From the NCBI GenBank assembly GCA_930367215.1, contig OV884059.1, forward strand, positions 23,770,945 to 23,834,944: 64,000 bases of DNA. The letters are read 5' to 3'. The translations under genes were made by a program, and so were the position numbers. Below, one piece after another: positions 22,411 through 33,616 of the stretch. Numbering within the stretch: position 1 is the stretch's first letter; each line of letters starts with the position of its first letter. Below the pieces are notes generated by a model, which worked only from the letters and a program-made list of their open reading frames with translations, made no database searches and was not told the DNA's origin. The stretch is from Pollenia angustigena. Lineage: Eukaryota > Arthropoda > Insecta > Diptera > Polleniidae.

Positions 22411-24598
22411 GTAAGCGATAGTTAAATATAAACTTTAATTTCTTATTAATACGTTTTCTGTTAAAAATTTTTAAAATTTTTATTTGTTTTTGTTAGTCCT
22501 TTTTTCGCTTTTGAAAACTTACCGTATTCAATTTTTCCATTAAGGTACTCATTTGATTTTTAGAACACATTTTTGCCTTTTAATCCTTTTTTCACTTTGA
22601 TTGAAATAAAAAAAAAAAACTTAAACACTTGCTTTAAACAAAATTTCAATTAATTTGTTAATTCATTTTAAAGATTCATAAAAGTCCATGTTTTTTTTCA
22701 AACCCTTTTTTTTTCTTTATAAAATCGTAACAAACATTCCATAAATTTTTGCATAAAATATGTTTTATTATTTATTTATTTTTCTTATCAAACACAATTT
22801 TGTAATAGAAATTTTTTTTTAAATTTGTTTAATTAATTTATGCAAATGATGATTAACTTTGTTGATGGTAGCGGCTGCTTTTTGTTTGAAATATTTTTAA
22901 GAAAAGTATTTTGTTGAAAAACTAAAGACTTGTTTTAGAGGGGTTTTGAATATTTTTTTTTTTAAGTTTAAAATTAAAAAATTTTTTTTGTTTTCTTTTT
23001 GGTTTGCTAATGTTTTTTTTTTTATATCAAGCTTTTCTTTACGAGATTAACAAAGTTGTTTTTGTAAATATTTAAAAGTTATTTAAAAATAATTTTCTTA
23101 TATGTTTTCAATTTTTTATTTTTTTTTTAAATTTAGGAAGAATGTTTTATTTCTGGATGGTTTTTTATTGAGGTTTGCAAATAAATTAAAGTTTTTAAAT
23201 ACATTTTTTATATAAAATTTTCAATGTTTTTTTTTCAATAATTGAAATTAAAAAAAAAAATCAACTTTCATTTCACATTTTTATAGTAAATTGGAAAACG
23301 TTCGTTTTGTTTTATTATTATTTTATTTTTATTTTAATAATTTTTATTTTTTTTTTTTTTTTTTGAATAACTTTTTATTGAATTGATAACAAATATTAAG
23401 CGTTTTAATATTTTTCTTTCGTTTTGTAGTTTGAAAAGTAGGAAAAAACAAAGAAGTAAAGCAGAAAAGTTTTTAAGCGCGTTCGCATAGACGTAACGTG
23501 CATTAAGCTCGACGTTTTAAGACGTTATGATTGCTTTGGTCAAACGTTAAGACACTCTTAGCAGTTGATAGGCCCACTAGACACACACACAGTTAAACAC
23601 TAGCAAACGAGATACAACATACAAAACTTACAAAACCGCAAACTACTAGAGCTAATGCAACTACAACTACAACAACAAAAAAAAGACTTGATACTTTTGC
23701 ATTTTATTTGAGAAATATTTAGTCTAGTGTAAAGTCATATGAAAACCTAAGAAAGACAAAAAAAAAAAAAAAACTATAAACAAAATAAAAAAGTTAAGCT
23801 CAAGTAAAACATGTATAAACAGGTGCTTGCATGCCTGCTTTTGGCATTAGTTAAGAGTTTTAAGTTTCAATTTTAAACAAAATTGAGTATAAATTACAAA
23901 ACGGGAAAGCAAAGAGCAACAACCACTACCAACAAACAAACAAACAGCCAGTTTATTCAAACAACAATTTACACTTTACCCGGCTTCTTCTTCTGGGTTA
24001 TCTGTGCAAATTTTGTTTTTCAACAAGACTTGCGCTTTAATGTTATTCATGCTTTTTACTGCAGCCCAAATAAAAAAGAGCTTCTTAAAGCAATAAAGAG
24101 CTTTAATAAAATTTAAGAGATTTTTTTTTAAATATTGAGTTAAACTATCTCTATTTTTGTTACCTTCGACTGTTAACAAGACATTTTTGTTTCTTTTTAT
24201 TAAATTTTGGGTTTTTGCGAAATGTAATTTTACGGTTTATGATTGTGTTTTATGTTAAATATACATCTAGTGCTTTTTTTTTTTTGCTTTTAAAGTATTT
24301 TTTTAAAAAAAAATCTGTAGAAAAAAAGATTTGCTATAAATTTCTTATAAATTTCCTAATAAAAATGCCCAAAAAAAGTATTTATTGAAATAGAAAGTTG
24401 TAAATGCAAAATCAATTGAATAATTTGAGTTAAACTTTTTAAAAATTAATTTATGCGATGAAATTAAAAAAAATTGATAAAATAAAAATTTATTTAATTC
24501 AACAAATGAATTAATTAAATACATACTTTGTAGCTTAATTAGCTACAAAGCAACAAAAAATATACATATTACTAAATACTTTAGTCTAAACTATTAAA
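22411..24598. other. AT-rich spacer with a lower-AT island at 23440-23960
   Basis: 22480-23440 is homopolymer-rich. 23440-23960 is less AT-rich, with ACACACACAC, CAACTACAACTACAACAACA and an unusual GACGTTTTAAGACGTTATGA segment. It could be regulatory or a non-coding exon, but nothing decisive is visible. Confidence 0.45.
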
Positions 24599-24600
24599 TA

Positions 24601-25518
24601 AAGGGTGGTCCAACCATAATGCACGATGTTAGTTGTGAGTCATACCTTAATGTCAAGGTTTTTTGCCCAACTCAATTTGTTATATCTTTGTTTCACTATT
24701 TGACAAATTCAACCATGGTGATATTCATAACTTAGCAGCGTGTTAATACTGTTGAAGCCTTTTACAAAAATGGGCATTTAAATCGAAATGCATATCGTGT
24801 ACTTCGTCATTATTTTGGTCAGCATAATCGACCAAATGTGTCCAGAACCGCGGAAGAATTGTGCGCAAATTTCAGCAAACCGGGTCTGTAGAAAATTTGA
24901 AAATTCTTGCGCATGCTCGCGCAGGCTGGTGTTGTCATCGGGCCGTACTTTTTCGAAAATGAGGTCGGCCAAACAGTTACCGTAAATGCTGTTTTCTATC
25001 CCGAGTTGATAATGGCCAGAAGTTGAGGAAATGGACCTGGACGATATGTAGTTCCAACAAAATGTTGCCACACAGCAAGCGAAACAATGGCTCTTTTGGG
25101 CGAGCAATTCAATGGACGTGTGATCCCACGTCATGGCGATGTTAATTGGCCGTCATGTGAGTTTACACCGTTGGACTTCTTTCTTTGGGCATATTTAAAA
25201 GAAAAAGGTGTACGTCAATAAGCCAAGAACAATTCAAGAGCTAAAGGATTAGATGATTCGGCATATTGACGACATTGAACCTCAATTATTTCTTAGAGTC
25301 ACTGAAAATATGGACCCAATTATGTCTCAGAGTCACTGAAAATATGGACCAGCGGATTATCGCATAGAGCTAAGGCACCGAAGTCGTGTCGAGCATTTGG
25401 GCAATATTTTAATTCACACATAATTATCATAGATCCTTCTATCAATATTAAGATAATTCTTTGAAAACTTTTTGTTTTGTTGACAACTAATATCTTGCGT
25501 TTCGGTTGGACCACCCTT
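24601..25518 (+). pseudogene. Internally deleted mariner element with both TIRs
   Basis: Left end AAGGGTGGTCCAACCATAAT, right end TCGGTTGGACCACCCTT. TA precedes it; the right flank is AA. The N-terminal part reads QRVNTVEAFYKNGHLNRNAY and HYFGQHNRPN, the mariner helix-turn-helix region. Sequence then jumps to the late part: YFFENEVGQTVTVNA, ETMALLGEQFNGRVIPRHGD, VNWPSCEFTPLDFFLWAYLK (a motif with the late catalytic aspartate). The middle of the transposase is deleted and stops are present, so it is inactive. A 33-bp segment (TAGAGTCACTGAAAATATGG) is tandemly duplicated near 25290-25350. Confidence 0.88.
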
Positions 25519-26815
25519 AAGAGAAGTCTAGTCTTAAGTCTTCTATTAAGTCCAGTCTTAAGTCTAGTCTTAAGTTTAATCTTAAGTCTAGTGTTAAGTT
25601 TAGTCTTAAGTCTGGTCCTAAATCTAGTCTGCAGTCTTGTCTTAATTCAAGTCTTTAGCCTTGTCTTAAGCCTAGTCTTAAGTCTTGCCTCAAGTTTAGT
25701 CTTAAGTCTAATCTTAGTTTAGTCTTAAGTCTAATCTTAGTTTTAAGACTAGTTTTAAGTCTTGTCATAAGTCAAGTCTTAAGTATTAAGTCTAGTCTTA
25801 AGTCTAATCTTAAGTCTTACCTCAAGTCTAGTCTTAAGGCAAGTCTTAAGTCTATTCTAAAGTCAAGTTTTAAGTCTAGTCTTAAGTTAAATGTTAAGTA
25901 TTGCCTTATGCCTTGTCTTAAGTCTAGTCTTAAGTTAAATCTTAAGTCTAATCTTAAGTCTTGTCTTAAGTCTAGCCTTAAGGCTTGTCTTAAGTGTAGT
26001 CTAAGTCTTGTCTTAATTCTAACCTTAAGTCTGGTGTTAAGTCTAATCTGAAGTCTTATCTTAAGTCTTGTCTTAAGTCTTGTCTTAAGTCTAGCCTTAA
26101 GTCTTGTCTTAAGTCTAGTCTTAAGTTAAATCTTAAGTCTTGTCTTATGTCCTGTCTTAAGTCTAGTCTTAAGTCATGTCTAAAGTCTTGTCTTATGTCT
26201 TTTCTTAAGTCTAGCCTTAAGTCTAGTCTTAAGGCTAATCTTAAGTATAATCTTAAGTCTTGTCTTAAGTCTTGTCTTATGTCTAGCCTTAAGTCTTGTC
26301 TTAAGTCTAGTCTTAAGTTAAATCTTAAGTCTTGTCTTATGTCCTGTCTTAAGTCTAATCTTAAGTCTAGTCTTAAGTCTAGTCTTAAGTCTAGTCTAAA
26401 GTTAAGTCTTAAGTCTAGTCTTAAGCCTAGTCATAAGTCTAGTCTTAAGTCTTGTCCTAAGCCTAGTCTTAAGTCTTGTCTTAAGTCTAGTCTTAAGTCT
26501 TGTATTTGGTCTAGCCTTAAGCCTAGTCTTAAGACTTATCTTAAGTCTTGTCTTAAGTCTAGTCTTAAGTCTAGTCTTAAGTCTTGTCTTAAGTCTGGTC
26601 TTAAGTCCTGCATAGTCTTAAGTCTTGTCTTAAGTCTAGTCTAAGTATTGTCTTAATTCTAGCCTTAAGTCTAGTCTTAAGTCTAATCTTAAGTCTTGTC
26701 TTAAGTCTAGTCTTAAGTCTAGTCTTAAGTCTTGTATTAAGTCTTATCTGAAGTCTTGTCCTAAGTCTAGTCTTAAATCTAGTCTATTGACTGGTCTTTG
26801 GCATATCCTAATATA
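25519..26815. repeat. 12-bp satellite (CTTAAGTCTAGT)n, ~1.3 kb
   Basis: Roughly a hundred imperfect units of TTAAGTCTAGTC/TTAAGTCTTGTC. It starts within a few bases of the mariner right end and decays after 26780 into ATTGACTGGTC-type words. The 165- and 81-codon open frames inside encode only SLKS/CLKS or LVLSLVLS repeats, forced by the 12-bp period. Confidence 0.95.
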
Positions 26816-27830
26816 ATATTTACGAATATATAGCCTAGCTACAGGTATTACGACTAGCCTAACAACTTACCTTTAGTCTAGCCTATTGGCAAGTCTATCG
26901 ACTAATCCATAATCAAGTCTAAAGCCTGTAATTTTTTAAATTTTGTTGTTCCCATTTAAATAGTTTGCCTTTTGCCTTTACCAAAAAAAAAAAAAATCAA
27001 TAAATCAAAAAAATTTTCCCACCAGTTTATTTAAATTAATTAATTTTTTTATTTAATGTTTTGTTTATATTTCTATCAGACTTTTTTAATTAATATCAAC
27101 TTTATGTTAAGTGTTTGGATTTTGAAATCATTACACTGGCAAACTAAACAAAAAGAAAAAAAGCCTGTGTAGGAGGCGCAATCAAGTGTTTTAAGCTGAA
27201 TTTGAGGTCATTTTCAAGTAGTTGCTTTAGTTTAGTTAAGTTGCTGTGTAGTTTATTTTGTTATGGTAGTCTTTTTTAAAAAATTTTGTTACAAAAAATA
27301 ATAAATATAATTTTATATAACAATATGATAGCGGTAAATATGTTAATAATAACCGAGTTGAACGCAGATAAAACAAATTAATCATAATAACAAAAGAGGT
27401 GACGTCTTAAGGCACTATCAATGAACTGTTTTAAATGCTTTGTATCGCAGAAGTATCATGTTTTTTTTGGGGATTTTTTTTATATATTTTCGCAAAATCA
27501 TTATCTAAAGTTTAAGATAAATAAAAACAAAAGACTTAAAACACATACTTGATGTAGAGGTTCTCATTGTTGTTGGATATTTAGTTTAAAGTAAATTTTT
27601 TATGTTATTACTTTAAAAATGGATTGGCTTTAGTTTAGATAAATATTTTAGCTTTCAAAGGTAATCTGTACATTTCGGAGAAAATTTTTAAGATAATTTA
27701 GTGGAAGATAATTTATCTTGGATTGAAACATGCTTTAATACAAAAAAGGTTTTGAAAGCAGTTTATATAAGAAGTACTTATGTAGCTAAGCAAATAAGAA
27801 AAATATACTATTATATTTTTCTAATACTAA
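26816..27830. other. AT-rich spacer
   Basis: 26820-26930 retains satellite-like TAGTCTAGCCTA words, then unique AT-rich sequence. No gene. Confidence 0.5.
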
Positions 27831-28935
27831 TGATTTAAAGAATTTTCTTTTTGTATAAGAGTTCTTATAATAATAAGGTAAAAAATGTTTACCAATGATT
27901 TAAAGAATTTTCTTTTTGTATAAGAGTTCTTATATTAATAAGAAAAAGGTAATAAAGTTTTATACCAATGATTAAAAGAATTTTCTTTATGTATAACAGT
28001 TCTTATAATAATAAGAAAAAGCTAATAAAATTTTATACCAACGATTTAAAGAATTTTCTTTTTGTATAAGTGTTCTTATAATAATAAAAAAAAAGAAAAA
28101 GTTTTATACCAATGATTTAAAGAATTTTCTTTTTGTATAAGAGTTCTTATAATAATAAAAACAAGAAAAAGTTGTATACCAATGTTTTAAAGAATTTTCT
28201 TTTTGTATAAGGGTTCTTATAATAATAAGATAAAAAAATGTTAACCGATGATTTAAAGAATTTTCTTTTTGTATAAAAGTTCTTATATTAATAAGAAAAA
28301 GGTAGTAAAGTTTTATACCAATGATTAAAAGAATTTTCTTTATGCATAAGAGTTCTTATAATAATAAGAAAAAGGTAATAAAATTTCATACCCACGATTT
28401 AAAGAATTTTCTTTTTGTATAAGTGTTCTTATAATAATAAAAAAAAGAAAAAGTTTTATACCAATGATTTAAAGAATTTTCTTTTTGTATAAGAGTTCTT
28501 ATAATAATAAAAAAAGAAAAAGGAATATACCAATGATTTAAAGAATTTATTTTTTGTATAAGAGTTCTTATAATAATAAGAAAAAGTTAATTAAGTTTTA
28601 TACCAATGATTTAAAGAATTTTCTTATTGTATAAGAGTTCTTATAATAATAAGAAAAAGGTAATAAAATTTTATACCAACGATTTAAAGAATTTTCTTTT
28701 TGTATAAGTGTTCTTATAATAATAAAAAAAAGAAAAAGTTTTATACCAATGACTAAAAGAATTTTCTTTTTGTATAAGAGTTCTTATAATAATAAGAAAA
28801 AGTTTATTAAGTTTTATACCAATGATTTAAAGAATTTTCTAATTGTATAAGAGTTCTTATAATAATAAAAAAAAGAAAAAGTTGTATGCCAATGATTTAA
28901 AGAATTTGCTTTTTGTATAAGAGTTCTTAAAGTCA
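27831..28935 (+). repeat. ~70-76-bp tandem array with hairpin core
   Basis: About sixteen units of GATTTAAAGAATTTTCTTTT, TGTATAAGAGTTCTTATAAT, AATAAGAAAAAGGTAATAAA and TTTTATACCAAT. Each unit contains the dyad ATAAGAGTTCTTAT. Spacing alternates slightly, and blocks of units repeat in order (a higher-order pattern). Confidence 0.92.
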
Positions 28936-29410
28936 TTTTTTTTTAATTTTTGTTGCTTAAGATACTTAATCTAAAAAGTTGTTTTTTTGTGAAAAGGAAA
29001 ATCGACATGTCCTTGTCATTGCAATGTATAAGAGTTTTTGCTAAAAGTATTAAAAAAATTTGTTTTCTTGCGTAAGAATATTTAAAAATAAGTATGTATA
29101 CAGTTTTAGCCTTAAAATTATTGTTTAAGCTTCTTTTTGGGGATATAAGAGCTTTTATGCGTAAAACATCATTAAGATGTTTCCTTTTTTACTTTGTATA
29201 AGAGCTAAAAAAAACAAAATGTATAAACATTTATAATGCGTTTTAAAGAAAGGTTTTGTGTTTTATTTATCAAGATTTAATTAGTTTAAGAGATTTGATA
29301 AACAAATAAAAAAAAAAAAATTTAAAGTTTAAGAGTTTTAATTTACGACTTGTATGTTAAAAATTTGCTAAGCAAGTTTTTGGAATAAAAGTTTTAATTA
29401 AAAATATATA
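28936..29410 (+). repeat. Decayed TATAAGAG repeat
   Basis: TGTATAAGAGTTTTTGC (29025), ATATAAGAGCTTTTATGC (29143), TTTGTATAAGAGC (29196) and AGTTTAAGAG words. This continues the neighbouring array in degraded form. Confidence 0.55.
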
Positions 29411-29459
29411 TTTTATGCTATTTCAAAAAAAAAAAAAAAAAAACGCTAAGAAAAAAACA

Positions 29460-29740
29460 TTTTGGAAAAAAAATTACCAAAAATTTCATCTGCAGAATTC
29501 ACAACCAACATCTGTGGAAGGCCAAAACTGCCAAGATACCTTTAATTATTTTACTCTCTTTTTCCACAAAGATTTAGTGGGGCATATTATGGACCATCTG
29601 TACGTTGGTCAAAACTATATAGATTTTCACCACATCAAGTTAAAAAGCCAGCAAAACCATTAAAAACGCGCTATGAGGGAAGAGAACATTGTAATGTGCC
29701 CATGACACTGATCGGCGCTGTAAAAATCAACGTGTAATTG
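29460..29740 (+). other. Possible transposase fragment (unidentified)
   Basis: Frame 29415-29663 contains QDTFNYFTLFFHKDLVGHIM after a low-complexity Lys run; a second frame then reads RYEGREHCNVPMTLIGAVKI near 29670-29730. The first resembles the early piggyBac segment (D-F-LFF--ELV--I), but no TTAA-flanked ends or catalytic aspartates are visible. This is a weak suggestion only. Confidence 0.3.
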
Positions 29741-30384
29741 GTTCTTCATCAGTAAATAATAATGCATAATAATAATTCTTCCATTTTTGTAATAAACTAT
29801 AAACAAAAATTAACTGCAGGTAATTTTATGGTAGCATATAGTTTCGCCCTAATAACGTCCGATATATCGGAAGGATCATAAAATCAAAACTATACTTTTG
29901 CAAAAAAAAAAAAAAAAAATTTTAACGGAATGTTTTATATGAGCCATTGTGCTCCTTATTTTATAATTTCTTATTATTATCTTTCGCATTTTAACAAACT
30001 TTATGCAGCAGTAAGTTAATGTCAATTAAAATTTTTACTTTTATGGAAATAAAGTAAAAAACATTTTCGCTTATCAGACCTACATATGTTTTTAAAAATT
30101 TCCAATAGTAATATAGAATATTTAAATAATTACATCTTTAATACTCAGTGTGCTGATTTTAATTAGCATCTATAAGACTTGTTTTCTTAGACAAATATTT
30201 TTTTTATTAAAGTTTTATACACGCATACATATTTATTTTTAAACTTTAATCTAACTCTTACATTAAAACAGTCAAATTAAATTTAACTGTTATATTAAAC
30301 CCTTTGAATAAAAATGAATATAGCCTTAAAAAGTCTTATACTAAAAAATAGAACAGAAAAATATAAAAGATTTCTAAATAATTA
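29741..30384. other. AT-rich spacer
   Basis: Poly-A at 29903-29920. Nothing else recognised. Confidence 0.5.
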
Positions 30385-30730
30385 GTATTGTGGTTATTCT
30401 GTTGAACTATTTATGGTTTTTAATCCAAATTTTTAATATTTTTAATTAGGCTTAAGTTCATGAAATTTAATTTTTTATTAAATTATTTTTATGAAGAAAG
30501 GAATTTTACAACATGAAAATTAATTAAAATTGTTATTGATAATCTTTCATTCCTCATTCTGAGGAGATCGAGTGGTTGCGATCGAAACATGTCATGGTAA
30601 CCTGCCGGCCAGGGTTCGAGCCCGAGCCACGTCAAGAATGAAAGATTATCAATAACAATTTTAATTAATTTTCATGTTGTAAAATTCCTTTCTTCATAAA
30701 AATAATTTAATAAAAAATTAAATTTCATGG
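30385..30730. repeat. Repeat unit with 94-bp inverted arms around a SINE head
   Basis: 30385-30552 is the first of three copies of a block containing GAACTATTTATGGTTTTTAA and GGCTTAAGTTCATGAAA (others at 31939 and 32488). Its last 94 bases (30459-30552) are repeated in inverted orientation at 30637-30730 almost perfectly, with the tRNA-like head between them. Confidence 0.85.
30553..30636 (+). repeat. tRNA-derived SINE head (Ser/Leu-like), copy 1
   Basis: GAGATCGAGTGGTTGCGATC is A-box-like (GAGTGGTT as in class II tRNAs) and GGGTTCGAGCCCGAGCC is a B box, 50-60 bp apart. The 3' side ends CCACGTCAAGAATG. Acceptor pairing is not convincing, so it is a SINE head rather than a tRNA gene. A second copy on the other strand lies at 32104-32190. 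Confidence 0.65.
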
Positions 30731-31678
30731 ATTTCTAAATATTAAAATATTTTTTATTACCATAAGAAATTTAATAGTATTGATTAGTATTAATGTTGTA
30801 ATTTTCATAAGTATAAGAGTTTTATAGCACAAGATCTTTATACTTGAAAATAAATTTTTATGGCTTAACAGCTATATGTATGTCATAATATTATTAATTC
30901 CTATCTGTATAAGAGTTTTAAAATATATGTAAGTGATTTTATATGATAACTCTTTGTTATGAATTTGATCGATATAAGAGTTTTTATCATTATTAAAGTG
31001 GCCCGTTTTATATGTAAAAGAGTTTAGTTATGATAGTTCTAACTAATACATATTTACAATCCTAAATAAAAATATTTGTATAAGAGTTTTGATAATATGA
31101 GAAATCCTAATTAAACCTTCTAATTCTTATTAATCTTCTTAGAACAGGAGTTTAGCTATTCAATTTCTTATAATTATTTATAACAATTTAAAAAAATGCC
31201 GATATCTGTATAAGAGTTTTAAAATATAATTTGTTTTATATGAAAACTTTTTGTATATGATTTTGATCAGTATAAGAGTTTTTATAGTACACAAATCATT
31301 ATTAAACTGAGCTGTTTAATATATATATATATATATATATAAGAGTTTAGATCTAAGTAATAATTGTAAAAGAGTTTTGATAATATTATAAAACCTAATT
31401 AAACCTTCTAATTCTAATTTATCTTCTTAGAACAGGAGTTAAACTATTAAAATTGCTATAATTATTTATAAATTTTTTAAAAATAGAGGTAAAGGTGTAT
31501 TTTATAGATTATGTATAATATGTATAAGAGTTTTTATTAGCCATCTTTTCATCTTATTAATCTTAGAACAGGAGTTTATAATATTTTTAAAAATGGAGAT
31601 ATAAGTGTATTTTATAGATTATGTATAAGAGTTTTTATTAGTCATCTCTTCATCTTATTCCTATTAATTTTAGAACAG
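30731..31678 (+). repeat. Degenerate TATAAGAGTTTT repeat
   Basis: TGTATAAGAGTTTTAAAATA and variants at about 30810, 30907, 30975, 31078, 31210, 31270, 31340, 31370, 31515 and 31625, with companion words CTTCTTAGAACAGGAGTTTA (31140, 31430, 31565). A (TA)n microsatellite sits at 31319-31341. Confidence 0.65.
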
Positions 31679-31909
31679 GGGCCTAATCACCGCATTCGAT
31701 ACTATCGTATCGAATAAATTATCGATGTTTTTTGCATACGATAGCCACTGACGTATCGAATGAAAGCTCGATAAATGTAATGTCGAGTTATTTGATATCG
31801 AATGCTTTTATTTCAAATTCAATACATTTCATTCGATATCGAGTTTTATGATACTAAAATAAATAATTTCCATCAATTTTGCTCGATATCGTATGCGGTG
31901 ATTAGACCC
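31679..31909. mobile_element. 231-bp MITE, CAG target duplication
   Basis: Ends GGGCCTAATCACCGCATTCG and CGTATGCGGTGATTAGACCC. Internal ATTCGATATCGAGT-type words. CAG at 31676-31678 and 31910-31912. The same host word, AGAACAGGAGTT, is uninterrupted at 31433 and 31570, giving the empty site. Same family as 44204-44436. Confidence 0.9.
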
Positions 31910-31938
31910 CAGGAGTTTTACTATTAAAATTCTTAAAA

Positions 31939-32103
31939 TTAATTAGTATTGTGATTATTTTGTTGAACTATTTATGGTTTTTAATCCAAATTTTTAATAT
32001 TTTTATTTTTTAATTAGGCTTAAGTTCATAAAATTTTAATTTTTCATTAAATTATTTTTATGAAGAAAGGAATTCTTACAACATGAAAATTAATTAAAAT
32101 TAA
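31939..32103 (+). repeat. Host block copy 2
   Basis: GTATTGTGATTATTTTGTTG through TTAGGCTTAAGTTCATAAAA to TTACAACATGAAAATTAATT matches 30385-30540. It runs directly into the reversed SINE head. Confidence 0.8.
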
Positions 32104-32230
32104 TTCTTGACGTGGCTGGGGCTCGAACCCCGGCCGGCAGGTTACCATGACATGTTTCGATCGCAACCACTCGATCTCCTCAGATGGATTTGCCGTCTTA
32201 CACTCGCAGCCATACGACTGCTGACGTCAG
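32104..32230 (-). repeat. tRNA-derived SINE head, copy 2
   Basis: On the minus strand: GAGATCGAGTGGTTGCGATC, CATGGTAACCTGCCGGCC and GGGGTTCGAGCCCCAGCC. The B box and its stem are better paired than in copy 1. It extends 5' into GCTGCGAGTGTAAGACGGC. Confidence 0.65.
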
Positions 32231-32604
32231 TAGTCAAACATCAATCCTTAAACCAAATTGTATTCTAACATTTGGTAGATCGAAATTTGCTTTCCTGAAT
32301 GATTATCCATTTTAATTGATTTTACATGTTTTTTCCTTACTTCTGTTTTTTCGTACTTTTGTCAAGAATTTTTCTTGAAGTCCAAGTACATTTTTTGTTT
32401 TTTCATTTTGTCTTTCTCCTTTCTGTTGACCTTTTTCAGCACAACTTGAAGGACAAATGTACACATAGAGCTCGTGCCTTAGCTTTAACAATAATTAGTA
32501 TTGTGGTTACTTTGTTGAACTATTTATGGTTTTTAATCCAAATTTTTAATATTTTTTTAATTAGGCTTAAGTTCATGAAATTTTAAATTTTCATTAAATT
32601 ATAA
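32231..32604. other. Spacer and host block copy 3
   Basis: 32231-32487 is unique, with a Phe/Leu-rich 86-codon frame (32326-32586) that runs into the repeat, so it is not a gene. 32488-32600 repeats the GAACTATTTATGGTTTTTAA block a third time. Confidence 0.6.
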
Positions 32605-32829
32605 TTTCAAAAGATTTTGTTATTCGTGCTTAATTCCCAGTTTTTATTCTTGATTTGGTTTAATATCTTTAGTTTTTCTAAAATCTTTATGGATGAAGTT
32701 TCCTGATGATCTGGCCTAAGCAACCAGTGAAATGCAAAGGAATAGCTTATCCCATCAACAATAAATTTCAAGTGTTTTTATCAAGAATAAAAACTGGGAA
32801 TTAAGCACGAATAACAAAATCTTTTGAAA
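32605..32829. mobile_element. 225-bp foldback element
   Basis: Arms of about 50 bp, TTTCAAAAGATTTTGTTATT into CGTGCTTAATTCCCAGTTTT, and their complement at 32780-32829, nearly perfect. A related arm lies at 6128-6175. Target duplication not resolved. Confidence 0.85.
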
Positions 32830-33608
32830 TTAAAATTTTGTATTCCCAAAAATTGAAATTACTTTTTGATAATTTCTTAAAATTATTTATAATATTTTTA
32901 AAAATGGAGATATAAGTGTATTTTATAGATTATGTATAATATGTATAAGAGTTTTTATTAGTTATCTTTTTATCTTATTCTTATTAATCTTAGAACAGAA
33001 ACTATTAAATTTTTATAATTATTTATATTTTTATATGTATAAGAGTTTTAATTAGTCATCTGTTTAAAGTTTATTACAACATTTTTGAATATATATTGAA
33101 GTGCTTATATATTATATTAAAGTGCTTTTAAAATTCATTTAGCTGTTGTCTAACTATTTATTTTTAATTTATTTAAAAACAAAAAATGCCATATACAATT
33201 ACTTTAAACTTAATAGAGCAATAAATTTCTTAGCCATTATGTAAGAATAAATTAAACATAACAAAAAAAAAAAAACTCTAAGCAATTTGCCAAGAAACTT
33301 TTTTTTATTAAAAATATACAGGCGGTTTGTTTTTAACAATTCTTTATTAGTTGAATTGCTTATAAAAAAACATCCACTCACTTTAAAGTAATCCTTTGAC
33401 TGAATCAAAATTAAAATGAAGGCTTTTTAAATGCTAAGCATAAAGCTTGCATTGCTAAGAAGTTTTGATACTTAGAAATTTTTTAGATATTTGATTTCTT
33501 TGCAATCATTTGTGGCCATAAAAAGGGGCTTCTCTTATACTTAAAGGCGGCAAAGGATTTTAAAGTAATAAAAACTGTGTAATGTTCGCATAAAATAGTT
33601 AAAGTTGT
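32830..33608. repeat. Decayed TATAAGAG repeat and AT-rich spacer
   Basis: ATGTATAAGAGTTTTTATTA (32940) and TGTATAAGAGTTTTAATTAG (33037), then unique AT-rich DNA. No gene. Confidence 0.5.
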
Positions 33609-33616
33609 AATTAAAG

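Noticed and set aside
26147..26644. 165-codon open frame with SLKS/CLKS repeats
   Set aside because: Forced by a 12-bp satellite in one frame. Amino-acid content follows the repeat, and related frames (25477-25722) read LVLSLVLS. No start context or domain.
27831..28935. CRISPR-like array
   Set aside because: Units are nearly identical throughout with no unique spacers, and the DNA is eukaryotic in character. It is a satellite.
29415..29663. piggyBac transposase gene
   Set aside because: Only a short stretch resembles the family. No TTAA flanks, TIRs or catalytic residues, so kept only as a weak note.
6850..32230. tRNA genes at 6856, 19206, 30553 and 32104
   Set aside because: B boxes are good, but acceptor and anticodon stems do not pair convincingly and two copies are part of dispersed repeats. 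Called SINE heads or relics.
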